Assembly: GCA_963576565.1 (NCBI GenBank)
Contig: OY755038.1
Span: forward strand, 142,142,558 to 142,206,557
Source: Aspidapion aeneum
Lineage: Eukaryota; Arthropoda; Insecta; Coleoptera; Brentidae
Length of the DNA: 64,000 bases
Direction of reading: 5' to 3'
The notes below the pieces were generated by a model. It worked only from the letters and a program-made list of their open reading frames with translations. It made no database searches and was not told where the DNA came from. Positions 8,924 to 20,084 of the stretch are shown piece by piece. A program made the translations under genes and the position numbers. Within the stretch, counting starts at the first letter, position 1. Every line of letters starts with the position of its first letter.

Positions 8924-11900
8924 TTAATTTGGCAAGAGGCACAGTTTTACAACTGGCCGCTTATAAACACCGGTAACCGTTTGTACCGTCGCAACACGCA
9001 CCTGACCGTCTCCGCCGGGATGCAGTTCGATGACCCGACCGACCGGCCATTTCAAAGGTGATTGAATGTGATCACTTGTTATGATAACCAAATCATTTAA
9101 TTTGATATTTGGGGACGAATCAGCCCACTTGTGTCGCTGTTGTAGCGTATGCAAATACTCTATAGAATACCGTTTCCAAAAATCATTATGTAGTTTTTGG
9201 ATTAGTTGCCATCTCGAGAGCCGATTTAGGGGAACCTCGGACAAATCTGACTCCGGAATTTCTGAATTAAGGGGTTCAAGTGTCAAAAAATGCCCAGGGG
9301 TAAGAGGTTGAAGATCGTGAGGGTCTGAAGAGGCAGGAGATAAAGGGCGACTATTAAGTACGGCTTCTATGCGACAGGTAAGGGTGGACATCTCCATGAT
9401 AGACAACTTCTGGTCGCCGACAACTCGAACAAAGTGAGTTTTAAAACTTTTGACGCCAGCTTCTGCCAGGCCATTGAAATGTGGACTGAGAGGAGGTCCC
9501 AGATGCCAACGAATAGAAAGCCTGGTGGCAGCACTTCTTGCGTGTTCAAGTAATTGGTTACGAAACCCTATAAAATTACTGCCTTGATCTGACCAGTATT
9601 GCGTCACGCTTCCACGTCTGGAAATGAATCGATGGAATGCACCTACGAACCCTTCGGTGGACAGTTCCATGGTTAATTCCAAATGCACGCAATGTGTGGC
9701 CGTACAGACAAACACACAGACATACGATTTGAAAGCTTTACAACCACGGTAACGATGAGGAATCACAAAGAAAGGTCTACAAAAGTCGATAGCTACACTC
9801 GAAAAAGGTTTAAGTTGATTGATTCGATGAGCGGGAAGTGAACTCATTATGGGCGGTCTATAGGGTTTAGGGTTGATTCTAAAACATTGCAAGCACTTGG
9901 ATATAGTTCTTTGAATTGCCCGTCTGGCAGATAATATCCAAAATTGCTGTAAAAGCAGATTATGTAATGTTTTAAACCCAGGATGAAGGTATTGTCGATG
10001 AGCGGACTCGATAAGAAGAGTAGTTAAACGATGGTTACTCGAAAGTAAGACGGGGTGTTTTGCAGAATAAGACAAAAGGTCAGATTTTTGTAATCTGTCA
10101 CCGACTCTAATGATATTATTTTCATCAAGAAAAGGTGAAAGTTTTCGTAAAGGTTTCGGTATTGGTTTAGCCTTAGATAACGCGGAAAAACGCTCAGAAA
10201 AACAAGAACCTTGAACGCGTTTGATAAGAAGGTATAACGCACTTTGCATCTCACCGGTGGTAGGAAAAACAATATTCTCAAAAATAACTTTTTGGTCCGG
10301 CGGCTTAGTGGGTTTTTGATAGGAATGGTTTTGAAAAAGGTTAACTATTCGAAGGACATAACAAATGATACGTTGAATTTTTGATATAGATGAATATTTG
10401 ATAAGAAGCTGATCTAAGAAGTTGACATCAATTATCGCATTGCAACAGACTTTTGGCTTTTCCTCCAGATTAATATCTCCGAAATCAATCGGCATTTTTG
10501 ATTTATGAAAATCGGGCCATTCGTTTTCGGGAGACCACAAAAACGATGGTGCGTTCCACCACATGTCATGTGACATGAGCTGTGAAGGGGTGGCCCCTCG
10601 TGACGCAATATCGGCTGCATTTAAAGCAGAAGGAATGTAGCGCAATGAGTTTGAGGGAATGATTTCTTGGATTCTACTGACTCGATTTCCAACAAAGGTT
10701 TGCTAGCGATTAGGAGGGGATGAAAGCCAGTGCAATACGACTTGCGAATCGCAGAAAGTAACGATATTTGTAAAAGTTATTTTTCCTTCATAGCTAGATA
10801 AAACGAAGTCAATTAATTCGCTTAAAAGAAATGCGCCTAGGAGTTCTAGTCTAGCCAAAGTTTGTGACTTTATAGGCGCGACCCTAGATTTTGCAGATAT
10901 GAGAGAAACAGATATATTATTTTCTTCTACACGAAAATATACGACGCCTGCGTAGCCTCGAATTGAAGCGTCACAGAAGCCGATGATTTGACAGGTATTG
11001 GTTTTTGACAGTTTGATTTGTCGGGGTAATTGAAAATTGGAAAGAGGCGGGAATTCAGAACGAAGTTTGTTCCAAGAGTCGATGATAGAAGAATCTGGTT
11101 CTTCGTCCTAGCCTATTTTCGATATCCACAACTGTTGCAAAATAAACCTTGCTTGTAGCAACAAGGGACAAAGAAAACCTAAGGGATCGAAGATTGTTCC
11201 TATGATAGATAAAATAGCACGTTTGGTTGGGGGTTTGTCCTTCATTCGGCATTGATAAGAAAAAATGTCGTTTTTTGGATGCCATTGAAGTCCTAAAACT
11301 TTGATAAAGTGGGGTTCCGCCTTGTCGAAAGAGAGAGGCATTTGACGATCGGACTCTGGCAATGTTGCCAATAACTCAGGACAATTGCTTGCCCATTTTT
11401 TAAGTTCAAATCCTCCCGACTTCAACAAATCATTGAGTTCTGTTTGAAGGGAGAGAGTTTCAGAAAGCGAAGGGCTAGTTCCCAAGATATCGTCGATATA
11501 GATTGACGTTTTTAGAACAGTACTCGCCATAGGAAGACGTTCCTTTTCTTTCTCTGCCAGCTCATTTAAGGTACGCATGGCTAGAAAAGGTGAGCATGTC
11601 ATGCCAAAAGTGACAGTAGAAAGTTCCCACACTGAAAGTGGGTCATGTGGAGAAAACCTCCACAATATCCTTTGATAAGGACGGTGATAAGGATTGATAA
11701 GGACTTGACGGAACATCTGTTTGATATCAGCAATGTAGGCAATAGGATTAAGACGAAACGTAAGGAGTAAAGAAGCAATATCCTTTTGAAGTTTCGGTCC
11801 AGATAACAATGTGTCATTGAGACTAATATTTTTTGGGGTGACTGCCGAACAATCCCAGACTACCCTTAATTTTGTACTTAAGCTTTCCGGCTTTAGTACG

Positions 11901-13459
11901 CAATGATGTGCTAAAAAACACGATACGTCGACCTTTGGTTGACTAGATAAAACTAAACTCATATGATTAGAATCGATATAGTCTTGCATGAAACTTGAAT
12001 AGGCAGTGTACAGATCAGGATTTTTGAGTAATCTATTTTCTAGAAGTAAGAATCTACGATAAGCTTGCGGATAAGTATTTCCTAGGTCAGGGTTTATTTT
12101 ATCTTTAAACGGAAGATCTACCATGAATCTACCGCTCGGTTGCCGTACTTCACTCGCAGTAAAGATTGATTCTGCTTGTTTTTCTTCCTTTGATAAGATT
12201 TGTTTTTTAGGCAAATGTTCGATTTCCCAAAACCTAGGGAGAATGACCTCCAAAGGAGGTGAATGACTCGTTAAAAAACGTTCCCTAAGACTACCTACTT
12301 CGTCAACCTTTCCCATGACGACCCAGCCAAAGATAGTTTCAAGGGCTGAAGGCTGCCCTACCTGTCCAAGAACCCTGCCCTCCTTGAATATCTGTGCGAA
12401 TAGCTCGCAACCAATAACCAGGTCCACAGGTCTAGAGTTGAAATAAGATGGGTCGGCAAGTTTAAGGTTTTCCAAGTGTTTCCACTGATTATCGTTCAAA
12501 GTGAATGTAGGCATATCGGAACATAGTTGTGGAACAACAATTGCTTCGAAATTAAGTAAAGGAGTGACTTGTCCTTGTGGCTTAATGTGACATTGAACGA
12601 GCCCTTTGGAAGTAAAAGAAGACATCTGATTTAATCCGAATATTTCAGTGGTGTAACTTCGCCTAGGAAGATTAAGACGCTGAATACACTTTTCACTGAT
12701 GAATCCTGTCTGTGATCCAGAATCAAGCAGTGCCCTTACAGGTTGAAAATTTCCGCAACCGTCCATAACATCTATTATGGCGGTGCATAAAAGAAAGGTA
12801 CCTGAAGGTCCTGAGGTATTTAATGACACATGAAGATTATTGACAGGTGGTGGGTGAATGACAGGACTAGTATCTTGGCTTCCAGACTCTTGATTAGTTT
12901 CTAAGATATGAGTTAAAGTGTGGTGCCTTTTACTATTGCAAGTCCTGTATGAATATTTTGATTTGCACGTATCTACCCCATGCAAGGGATGAAAACACGC
13001 TAGACATAATTTTTTCTGCTTGACGAAAGATAGGCGATCGATAGGTGAGAGATCAAGAAATGTTTGACATTTCGAAAGCACGTGACCTTGATTACACCGG
13101 AAACATTTTATTCCCGTACTTGAATTAGTTGAGGTGCCAGCCAGTCCTATAAAAGGCGAATTGGATGATTTATAGGTAGGCTTTTGCCCAAACTGATTTC
13201 GCATAGAATTTGAATTTTGATAGGTAGGCTTTTGCCCAGACTGATTTTGCATAGAATTTGATTTTTGATAGATAGGCACCTTTTTGGGTGCTGTTGATTG
13301 AGGAAGTGATTCCAAAACTTTACATCTTTTTTCTAGAAATTGAAAAAGTGACTGAAAATTGGGAATTTCGTTATTAGTATTGGCGTGACTCATTTCGAAA
13401 TTTGAACGCGTCGGAATATCCAATTTTTCTAACAAAATGAAAAAATAATAAAGTCCCAA
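8924..13459 (-). pseudogene. BEL-1 pol polyprotein (zinc knuckles, protease, RT, RNase H, integrase), two TAG stops
   Basis: A single minus-strand frame covers about 1,510 codons, interrupted only by TAG at 11108-11110 and TAG at 10703-10705; at both places tryptophan is the expected residue. Domains in order: a linker with three near-identical SNS..QKPTY repeats, cysteine motifs (CFRCNQGHVLSKC near 13070-13110), protease LLDSGSQTGFIS (about 12705-12740), and RT with LRVVWDCSA and catalytic YIDD (11491-11502). RNase H is at about 11000-10650, then the integrase HHCC finger, a catalytic D in VAIDF, D in WSDQGSNF, E in NGLAEAG, and a C-terminal domain ending at 8924. At its 5' side it is one base out of frame with gag, within a T-rich run near 13440. 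Confidence 0.9.
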
Positions 13460-14175
13460 CTGTCAACGTCAAAGCTAAGTGATTTTAAAATTTCTAGGGA
13501 TTCAGAAAAGGTGTCAATTAAATTATGCAATTCTTTAGCTGACTCGTTTTTTAAGGTGGAGTTCATAATTGTGCTTAAAGCATCATTTGCGAGGTCTCGC
13601 TTGTTTTGATATCTATTGACTAATTTGTCGTAAGCAATTTTATAATTTTGATCAGATAAGCTAATCCCTGATATCAATTTTAAAGGCTCATCCTCGAGAT
13701 ATGAAAATAAATATTGAAGTTTTCGAACGTTACTTAGACTTTGATTTTGATCTATAATGTTATTAAAAAGATCGAAAAAGCTTGGCCATAATTTTTTATC
13801 ACCTCGAAATATGGGAATACCTAACTCTTTGAGTTTTGGAGTTTCGTTTTGTCGAACATATGATCCCGAAAAGGATGGGGCCTCAACCGGAAATATTTTA
13901 GAGTAAACCCCCTTACACGCATAAAAATATTTACGAGCTTCTGAAAGGATCGCATCCTGCGTTTTAAACTCCTCGTCGTCCGCGTCGTCTATCAACATAA
14001 TGACGTCATTATGTGCCAGCATGCATTTATCGAAGGTTTCATCCAAATCGGAATACCTCACTTGAAACTCGTTTCTCGCTCTTTCATCCGATGCCGCGGT
14101 TTGTGAAAACACATAACACTCGGTTATCGCAGATAAAAAACCCTTGCGTTTTTGCACGGCTTTTTTGACAGACAT
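13429..14175 (-). pseudogene. BEL-1 gag, DUF1759-type
   Basis: The start at ATG 14173-14175 (MSVKKAVQKRKGFL) is chosen because the independent plus-strand copy at 63337 starts identically. The upstream in-frame ATG at 14217 is in leader sequence. The protein has a helical N-terminal half with acidic DDADDEEF, then LKELGIPIFRGDKKLWPSFF, the opening of DUF1759. The frame ends at 13429 by a one-base shift in a homopolymer run; homology continues directly in the 13459 frame. Gag and pol are probably one ORF in an intact copy. Confidence 0.85.
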
Positions 14176-14667
14176 GATTTTACCTTTGAAATGACGAAAT
14201 TGTCGGTAAATATACAATTAACGCTCTAAATTAATGCTTCTGAAATAGATAAATGACGAATTGTCGAAAATATGCACTAATTTATCGCAATTGATGAAAA
14301 TTGTTTTAAATATCGAAATGATATGGAACACATCTAATCACAGAAATGTCGGTAAATATACAATTAACGCTAAATTAATGCTTCTGAAATAGAAAAATGA
14401 CGAATTGTCGAAAATTGTTTTAAATATCGAAATGATATGAAACACACCTAACACATAATTGAGAAATGTTGTTTGTTTTGTTTTGATTCCTTTGCTTTGT
14501 TTATACCACGCGGTACGCGAAAACAGGTACTGCGCCGACACCTTTCTCTCGTTTCAATACGATGCGAAAAATTCAAGGCCGCCTTGTTTTCGGCGTGAAA
14601 ATAATGGCCGACTATTAATACTGTCGTATAGAGTTTTTAAAATAATTCGGCGCGGAAGGAACACTTA
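14176..14667 (-). other. BEL-1 leader with a tandem duplication
   Basis: Non-coding leader between the LTR and gag. A block of roughly 110-125 bp (phrases AATGCTTCTGAAATAGA and ATCGAAATGATATG) occurs twice, at about 14212-14335 and 14345-14450. The related plus-strand copy (62965-63336) has it once. Confidence 0.7.
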
Positions 14668-15136
14668 TGTTATGCCCGCAGTAAGAAAAACGATAACTGC
14701 AATGGACTGTATATAATTTAATTAAATGAAGCGCGATTAAACATAAATATATTGATATGAAATTACGAAATAATCAATCGTCCATAGGTTAATTGTTATG
14801 CCACACAACGGCAATCAGAAACAAAGGCACTCACCAGTTTTGCAGCCAATTTCTCCACGTTCCAAGGGGCCCCTGAATGGATCTAATGATGTCACCACGT
14901 AGCTGAAGGGCTGGAGTTTCTAGTTCTATGCTTCAGTACACCAAAATCGAGCACTTTCAGGTGTAGATATTTGAAATAGTTGGAGAACGAAAGTAACACG
15001 CCATTTCTCGAGGCGATTGACGATCTCCCTGGTTGTTGGTGCGCATGTCCAAATGCGCGAAATGCATTCTGCCCTTCATACAATTGTGTGGTTTTAAAAA
15101 TATATAAACAACCGCGAAATTTAGCGGGAGCTAACA
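14668..15136 (-). repeat. BEL-1 middle LTR
   Basis: Same termini as the other BEL-1 LTRs (TGTTAG...ATAACA). It serves as 5' LTR for the internal region at 8698-14667 and as 3' LTR for the truncated region at 15137-15540. No target duplication flanks it. Confidence 0.9.
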
Positions 15137-15540
15137 TAACTGCCCTCCAAAACACACAATTTTAGAATCTCAACCGGACAGATATAGATATAAGAAAAAG
15201 GATCGACCGATAAATATAAATGATTGAAAACAGATAAGTATCGTAAGTTTATTTAGAGAGAACGAAATCCCGAAAAAGGCAAAACAAACAAACAAAAAAT
15301 TCAAAAAAAATAACGAAAAACCTATTGTAATACCCGGTAATAGGTAGAAAATTAAATTACTTTTAATTTTGCAAGAGGCACAGTTTTACAACAGGCAGCT
15401 TATAAACACCGGTAACCGTTTGTACCGTCGCAACACGCACCTGACCGTCCCCGCCGGGATGCAGTTCGATGACCCGAACGACCGGCCATTTCAAAGGTGA
15501 TTGAATGTGATCACTTGTTATGATAACCAAATCATTTAAT
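15137..15540 (-). pseudogene. Second BEL-1 internal region, only the pol C-terminus kept
   Basis: Nearly identical to 8698-9105: the untranslated tail plus the integrase C-terminal domain (LNDLVIITSDHIQSPLKWPV, then VRVATVQTVTGVYK), with the stop at 15363. At about 15540 the frame runs straight into LTR sequence; the junction lies in TTTGA, which both parents share. This indicates a microhomology-mediated deletion of about 5 kb. Confidence 0.85.
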
Positions 15541-15710
15541 TTGAAATAGTTGGAGAACGAAATTAACACGCCATTTCTCGAGGCGATTGACAAAGGATCT
15601 CCCTGGTTGTTGGTGCGCATGTCCAAATGCGCGAAATGCACTCTGCCCTTCATACAATTGTGTGGTTTTAAAAATATATAAACAACCGCGAAATTTAGCG
15701 GGAGCTAACA
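15541..15710 (-). repeat. BEL-1 outer LTR, 5' part only
   Basis: The first 170 bases of the LTR (TGTTAGCTCCCGC at 15710 inwards), cut by the deletion at 15540. It is followed by the right target duplication GAATC at 15711-15715. Confidence 0.88.
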
Positions 15711-15745
15711 GAATCCAGATATGAAGTGAGTCTTCCGTGGAATGA
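15711..15745 (+). pseudogene. Pao pol continuation after BEL-1
   Basis: GAATCC reopens the interrupted Pao frame (RYEVSLPWND), then a stop and loss of homology where LINE-A begins. It proves that BEL-1 landed inside the Pao element. Confidence 0.8.
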
Positions 15746-16725
15746 CTGAGCATTGGCTTCACCCAGATGAGTACTTCCATTTACCCAACTATCAGACTAT
15801 TTCGTTATCTTGTAGGAAGAATTCACTTCATGGGGAAACTCTGATCTTGTCAAAACAAATTATTAAGTTTATTAACATTGAAAAATTTGACAAATTTTGG
15901 ACAGAGGAAACCTTTGAAATCTCTGTTTCTTTTTGTAGACAATTTAATATCTATGTGATCTGTCTGTATCGCTCTCCTTCCTCTAACGTGAAGGAATTCC
16001 TTAATAATATCGACTTATTACTTTGCGAAATTCCCTCAAATGCCAAAGTCATTTTGGCGGGAGACTTTAACATTGATTTTAGCAAACAGAGCGAAACCAA
16101 CACAGTAATGTTAAACAATTTGTTAACGGCATATGGTCTGACAATGCACTTTGAGACCTCCACTAGGATAACTGATTCCACGGCGACAACAATAGATTAT
16201 ATGTGTTCTAATCTAGCTGATGTATCATGTTTGCGGTGTTTAAATTACCTTAAAAAGTTTTTTCAAGAAGATTGGTTGATTGTGTACTCTAACCGATATC
16301 GAAATTTGCATAAAAAATTGATTGAGGTGACAAAGAGAGAGTATTATAAGAACAGATTTTTTAAATCGAAGAACTCGCAGAAGGAAAGCTGGCGTTTAAT
16401 CAACGAGATTCGAAGCAATGGTAAGCCAAAAAATTTGAATAAAGTCACAATTAACGAAGATGTATTAAATAAGTTCTATTGCAGCATTGCCAGTAATTTA
16501 ACGGAAAATCTGTCCTCAGATGTGGATCCTTTGGAATATTTATCACACATATCGATTCCAAGCTCTTTTCATTTTGATAGTGTAGAACCGCCGGAAATCG
16601 TTGAGGCGTTAAAAGAAATAAAAAATAAAAAATCTTGTAGAGATGATGAAATATCTGCAGATGTGTTAATGACATTACCTCATAACGCACTTCTTTCTCT
16701 TTGTTCCTCAATTAATGACTTTTGA
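15742..16725 (+). pseudogene. LINE-A endonuclease and inter-domain region
   Basis: The frame begins with TEHWLHPDEYFHLPNYQ and shows the APE-endonuclease motifs ICLYRSPSSN and VILAGDFNIDF (about 16045-16080), then TTIDYMCSN. After about 16230 homology jumps to the downstream linker (YYKNRFFKSKNSQKESWRLI), so an internal deletion removed the end of the endonuclease domain, including the usual SDH motif. The frame ends at 16725 in the RT approach (SSINDF). The ATG at 15742 is fortuitous, at the junction with Pao. Confidence 0.78.
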
Positions 16726-17450
16726 AAAGGGTAAATTTCCAGAGTGTTTAAAATCTTCTATAGTAATTCCGCTGCACAAATGTGGGGCAACTGATATACC
16801 TTCCAACTTTAGGCCTATTTCTCTTCTTTCGACTCTTTCAAAAGTTATAGAAAAATTAGTAAAGAAGCGCATGTTTTAAAATTTAAAATTATTACACCGA
16901 AACAGTTTGGTTTTCAATCATCTAAAGGTACACATGACGCAATTTTTGATTTTCTGGATAGAGTTTATACAGAGATTAACAGGGGAAAAGCGGCTGCGGC
17001 GGTATTCTGTGATCTGTCCAAGGCGTTCGATTGCGTTGATCATGAAATATTGCTGCGGAAGCTCAAGATATATGGCTTTAGGGGTTGTGTGTTGTCTTGG
17101 TTTAGGTCCTACTTGAGTTTCCGTCGTCAGTCAGTTCTTGTCTAGGGTTCGCGTTCTGCTTCATTGAATGTTGATTGTGGTGTACCCCAGGGTTCTGTTC
17201 TGGGTCCCTTGTTGTTTCTGATTTATATCAATGACCTTGTTAGTCTGGATATATCGGGAGAGTTTACAGTTTTCGCTGATGATACATCAGTCTTATGGCA
17301 TCATATTAATGCTGAAGTTTTAAAGCTGGTTATTTCTGAAGATCTTACTAAGATTAAGAGGTGGTGTGATGCAAATCGTCTTTGTTTTAATGTTGACAAG
17401 TCTAATATTGTTAACTTGTGTGTGACATGGAGAACTTATTTCTAGGAGAT
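16720..17450 (+). pseudogene. LINE-A reverse transcriptase core
   Basis: Homology in shifting frames: [38 protein letters not shown], a TAG near 17143, then CGVPQGSVLGPLLFLIYIND and the catalytic FADDTS (about 17272-17290). The frame is lost near 17445. Order and spacing are those of CR1/Jockey-type RT. Clearly non-functional. Confidence 0.82.
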
Positions 17451-17594
17451 AATCCATTAAAAAGTCAGGCTGTGTCTAGGTTTTTGAGAGTTCACATCGA
17501 TTACCTATTGCGATTCGATGAACATATATTTCAATTGAGTAAAAAGCTTTCCTCGGGATGCTTTGCGGTTCGATGTGTATGACGGGAATTCGGT

Positions 17595-18062
17595 TTGGAA
17601 ATGGCAGTATGGGGAATAGCAAGCCAGAGTTTGTTGAACATTATTTTTGTCCTTCAAAAGAAAGCTGTACGCTTTATGGCTAATATTCATCAAAGGGAAT
17701 CGTGTCGGGCATATTTTAAAGACTTAAAAATTCTTACTTTAACATCAATTTTTATTCTGGAAACTGCCAGTTTAGTGTTTATGAATCGGGTCAGCATGGA
17801 AGAATTAACCAGAGTGGGCCGCGTAGGTAGACATAGTCATAATGTCCCATTACCGACTCCAAAAAGTACCTTAGTTAAAAAATCTATAATCTATGAAGGA
17901 AGGAAAATTTTTAATCACCTACCTGCTCAGATTAGATGTGCCACCACACTCAGGCAGTTCAGGAGACATTTGAAAAATATTCTAGTGGATAAGTTATTTT
18001 ATTCTCTTGATGAGTTCTATCAGGAACGTTTTGTGTGGTTTCTCAATCAATCAATCTCCTAA
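17595..18062 (+). pseudogene. LINE-A ORF2 C-terminal region
   Basis: An open frame with ASQSLLNIIFVLQKKAVRFM, then SYRAYFKDLKILTL-like spacing and FNHLPAQIRCATTLRQFRRH, ending QSIS at 18060. These are conserved features downstream of RT in CR1/Jockey-like elements. Between 17450 and 17595 the homology is shattered. The stop at 18062 is probably the natural end of ORF2. Confidence 0.75.
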
Positions 18063-18354
18063 TTTTTATTTGATGTTTGTCTGTTCTGTGTTTTGTTGTT
18101 TTTATTGATGTATTGGTGGTACCTGCTGGGCTATTTCTGACAATGACTTGACAAGCTTTAATGTGATAACAATATTTAAGGTAATTTTATTATTGAATTT
18201 TATTAACTGGAGTAATTGAAATAGGTAATATTTATGTGTATATTTTTTTTATCATGGAGAAAAATGATTGAATTTAGAGTTATAATATTATTAGTATGGA
18301 CATATTATTATCTCTCCAAAGGAACTTTTTATAGAGGAAACAACATTTTTGATT

Positions 18355-18450
18355 ATGTGACATTTATTATTTTATTTTTTGTCTCTTTTTTAATAATTTT
18401 ATTTTTTGTCTCTTTTTTAATAATTTTATTTTTGTCTCTTTTTTAATAAT
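18355..18450 (+). repeat. Three tandem copies of a 29-bp unit in the LINE-A 3' region
   Basis: The unit TTTTTTGTCTCTTTTTTAAT plus AATTTTATT is repeated three times with a one-base difference in the last. Confidence 0.8.
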
Positions 18451-18567
18451 TTTATTTTACTTTTAACTGGTATTTTAATTATTTGATTAACTAGTTATTT
18501 AATTTGATTAGGTTTGTTAGTTCATAACCATAAAATTTGTTTTTAAATAACTTTTTACAATTAAGGA

Positions 18568-18836
<269 letters not shown>

Positions 18837-18923
18837 TTTTATGTTTTTTTGTGAATTTTATTACCTGCTGATCTATTCTATTTTACTTAGCCTGCTTTGT
18901 CAATGGAGTAATTTATTCTGGAC

Positions 18924-18929
18924 AATAAA
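18924..18929 (+). terminator. Polyadenylation signal of LINE-A
   Basis: AATAAA about 25 bases before the TTGATTTTCTTGATTGATT element end. Confidence 0.45.
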
Positions 18930-19109
18930 GTATTTTTTGATTTTCTTGATTGATTTGAGCTAAAACGTACATATTTGAAATGGCTCAGTACTAAAGAGCA
19001 AAGAGACCTAGAAATCTACAGGGAAACCAGAAGACAGCTAAGAAATCTGATACGCACGGTAAAAAATTAAATGTTTGAGCGAAAATGCCACGATATAACA
19101 AGTAATTGA

Positions 19110-19677
19110 GAAAAGGAGGACCTACAAAAAGCATATGATACTGTTCCAGTAGAAAAATTATGGACAGTGTTAGAACAAACTAATATCAATCATACATATA
19201 TAAAAGCGATAAAAGAACTTTACAAAGGGTCAAAATCTAAATTAAAATTGGAAATCGACTTTCAAAAGAATTCCAACTCTTTTTAAAATATATATCGCAG
19301 TAGCTCTAAAAAACTGGAAACGTAAAGCACACGGCATGGGAATACAACTTAACGACCGATTTACCATATACACACTACAGTTTGCTGACGACCAAGTAAT
19401 TGTAGCTAATGATAAAGAAGATATGGAGTATATGATGAGCAAGTTAACGGAAGAATACCAAAAGTGGGGGTTAACAGTGAACGTGGACAAGACACAGTAC
19501 TTTTGTATTGGAAACGAATCAAGTGAGTTAGAACTAGACAATGGACAAACAATATCTCCATGCAATGAGTATGTATACTTGGGTGTCACATTTGATAAGA
19601 CAGGAACAGGAAAAAAGGTAATTGGTTGTATAAGGTATTTTATGGAGCAGAGAGATAAAAAAGAATCTAAAATTTAA
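19110..19677 (+). pseudogene. RTE copy A reverse transcriptase
   Basis: Readable as AYDTVPVEKLWTVLEQTN, then after a frame change and a small deletion GMGIQLNDRFTIYTLQFADD with the FADD catalytic motif at about 19379-19395. WGLTVNVDKTQYFCIGN and YVYLGVTFDKTG follow. The latter is shortened compared with the other copies and shifts frame near 19610. It stops at 19675. Confidence 0.8.
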
Positions 19678-19690
19678 CATATATGAACCA

Positions 19691-20008
19691 ATGGTGAAAA
19701 GCACGCTGTTGTATGGAACAGAGACTTGTCGCGTAACAGAAAAATATACAGCAAAAATGGAAAGTGTCGAAATGGATGCAATAAGAAGATCAATGAGAAT
19801 ATCTAGAACAGATCATATAAGAAATGAGATCATAAAAGAAAGAATGGGAATCGAGGGAAGCATAACGGATGATATCACTAAAAGACAACTCATATGGTAC
19901 GGCCATGTACAACGGATGAACGACGATATATTACCAAAGCAGGTCCTAGAATGGCAACCAATAGGGCGCAGAAAAAAAAGGCGTCCTAAACTGGAATGGC
20001 AACAGTAG
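19691..20008 (+). pseudogene. RTE copy A ORF2 C-terminus
   Basis: An open frame of about 105 residues: STLLYGTETCRVTEKY, AIRRSMRISRTDHIRNE, RQLIWYGHVQRMND and a basic RRKKRRPKLEWQ tail. This is the conserved region after RT in RTE-like elements, present in all four copies here. The tail is shortened relative to copy D, and the natural stop is missing. Confidence 0.8.
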
Positions 20009-20084
20009 TAGTAGATATATGTTCCTGCTGGCTCAAAATGAGGAGTGAATGACGTCATTTCCAAGAAATCCTATTGTTCTATTG

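Larger units (their letters stand above)
8233..15710 (-). mobile_element. BEL-1 compound element: LTR-internal-LTR-truncated internal-LTR
   Basis: Three copies of one LTR lie in the same minus orientation: 8233-8697, 14668-15136, and a 5'-terminal fragment at 15541-15710. Between the first two is an almost complete gag-pol. Between the second and third only the last 400 bp of a pol (15137-15540) remain. The whole block has the 5-bp duplication GAATC on its outer sides and none around the middle LTR. It therefore behaves as one insertion that became a tandem double element, or inserted as one, and then lost most of the second internal region. Confidence 0.9.
5904..15745 (+). mobile_element. 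BEL/Pao element (Pao-type), truncated and split by BEL-1
   Basis: A candidate LTR, primer site, gag and protease run from 5904 to 8232. The pol reading frame is interrupted exactly at the BEL-1 insertion and resumes at 15711. Across the junction the frame passes from NEES into RYEVSLPWND, a typical Pao motif (peptidase A17 region). After about 15745 the sequence switches to a LINE, so RT, RNase H and integrase are lost. Confidence 0.8.
18955..20014 (+). mobile_element. RTE-like non-LTR retrotransposon, copy A (internally deleted)
   Basis: It starts inside ORF2 (LKRTYLKWLSTKEQRDLEI), jumps by deletion near 19110 to DLQKAYDTVPVEKLW, and then follows RT to the 3' end. The end is a short TAG run (CAGTAGTAGTAGAT), as in the other copies at 45355, 49132 and 61572. 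Several stops and frameshifts. Confidence 0.82.
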
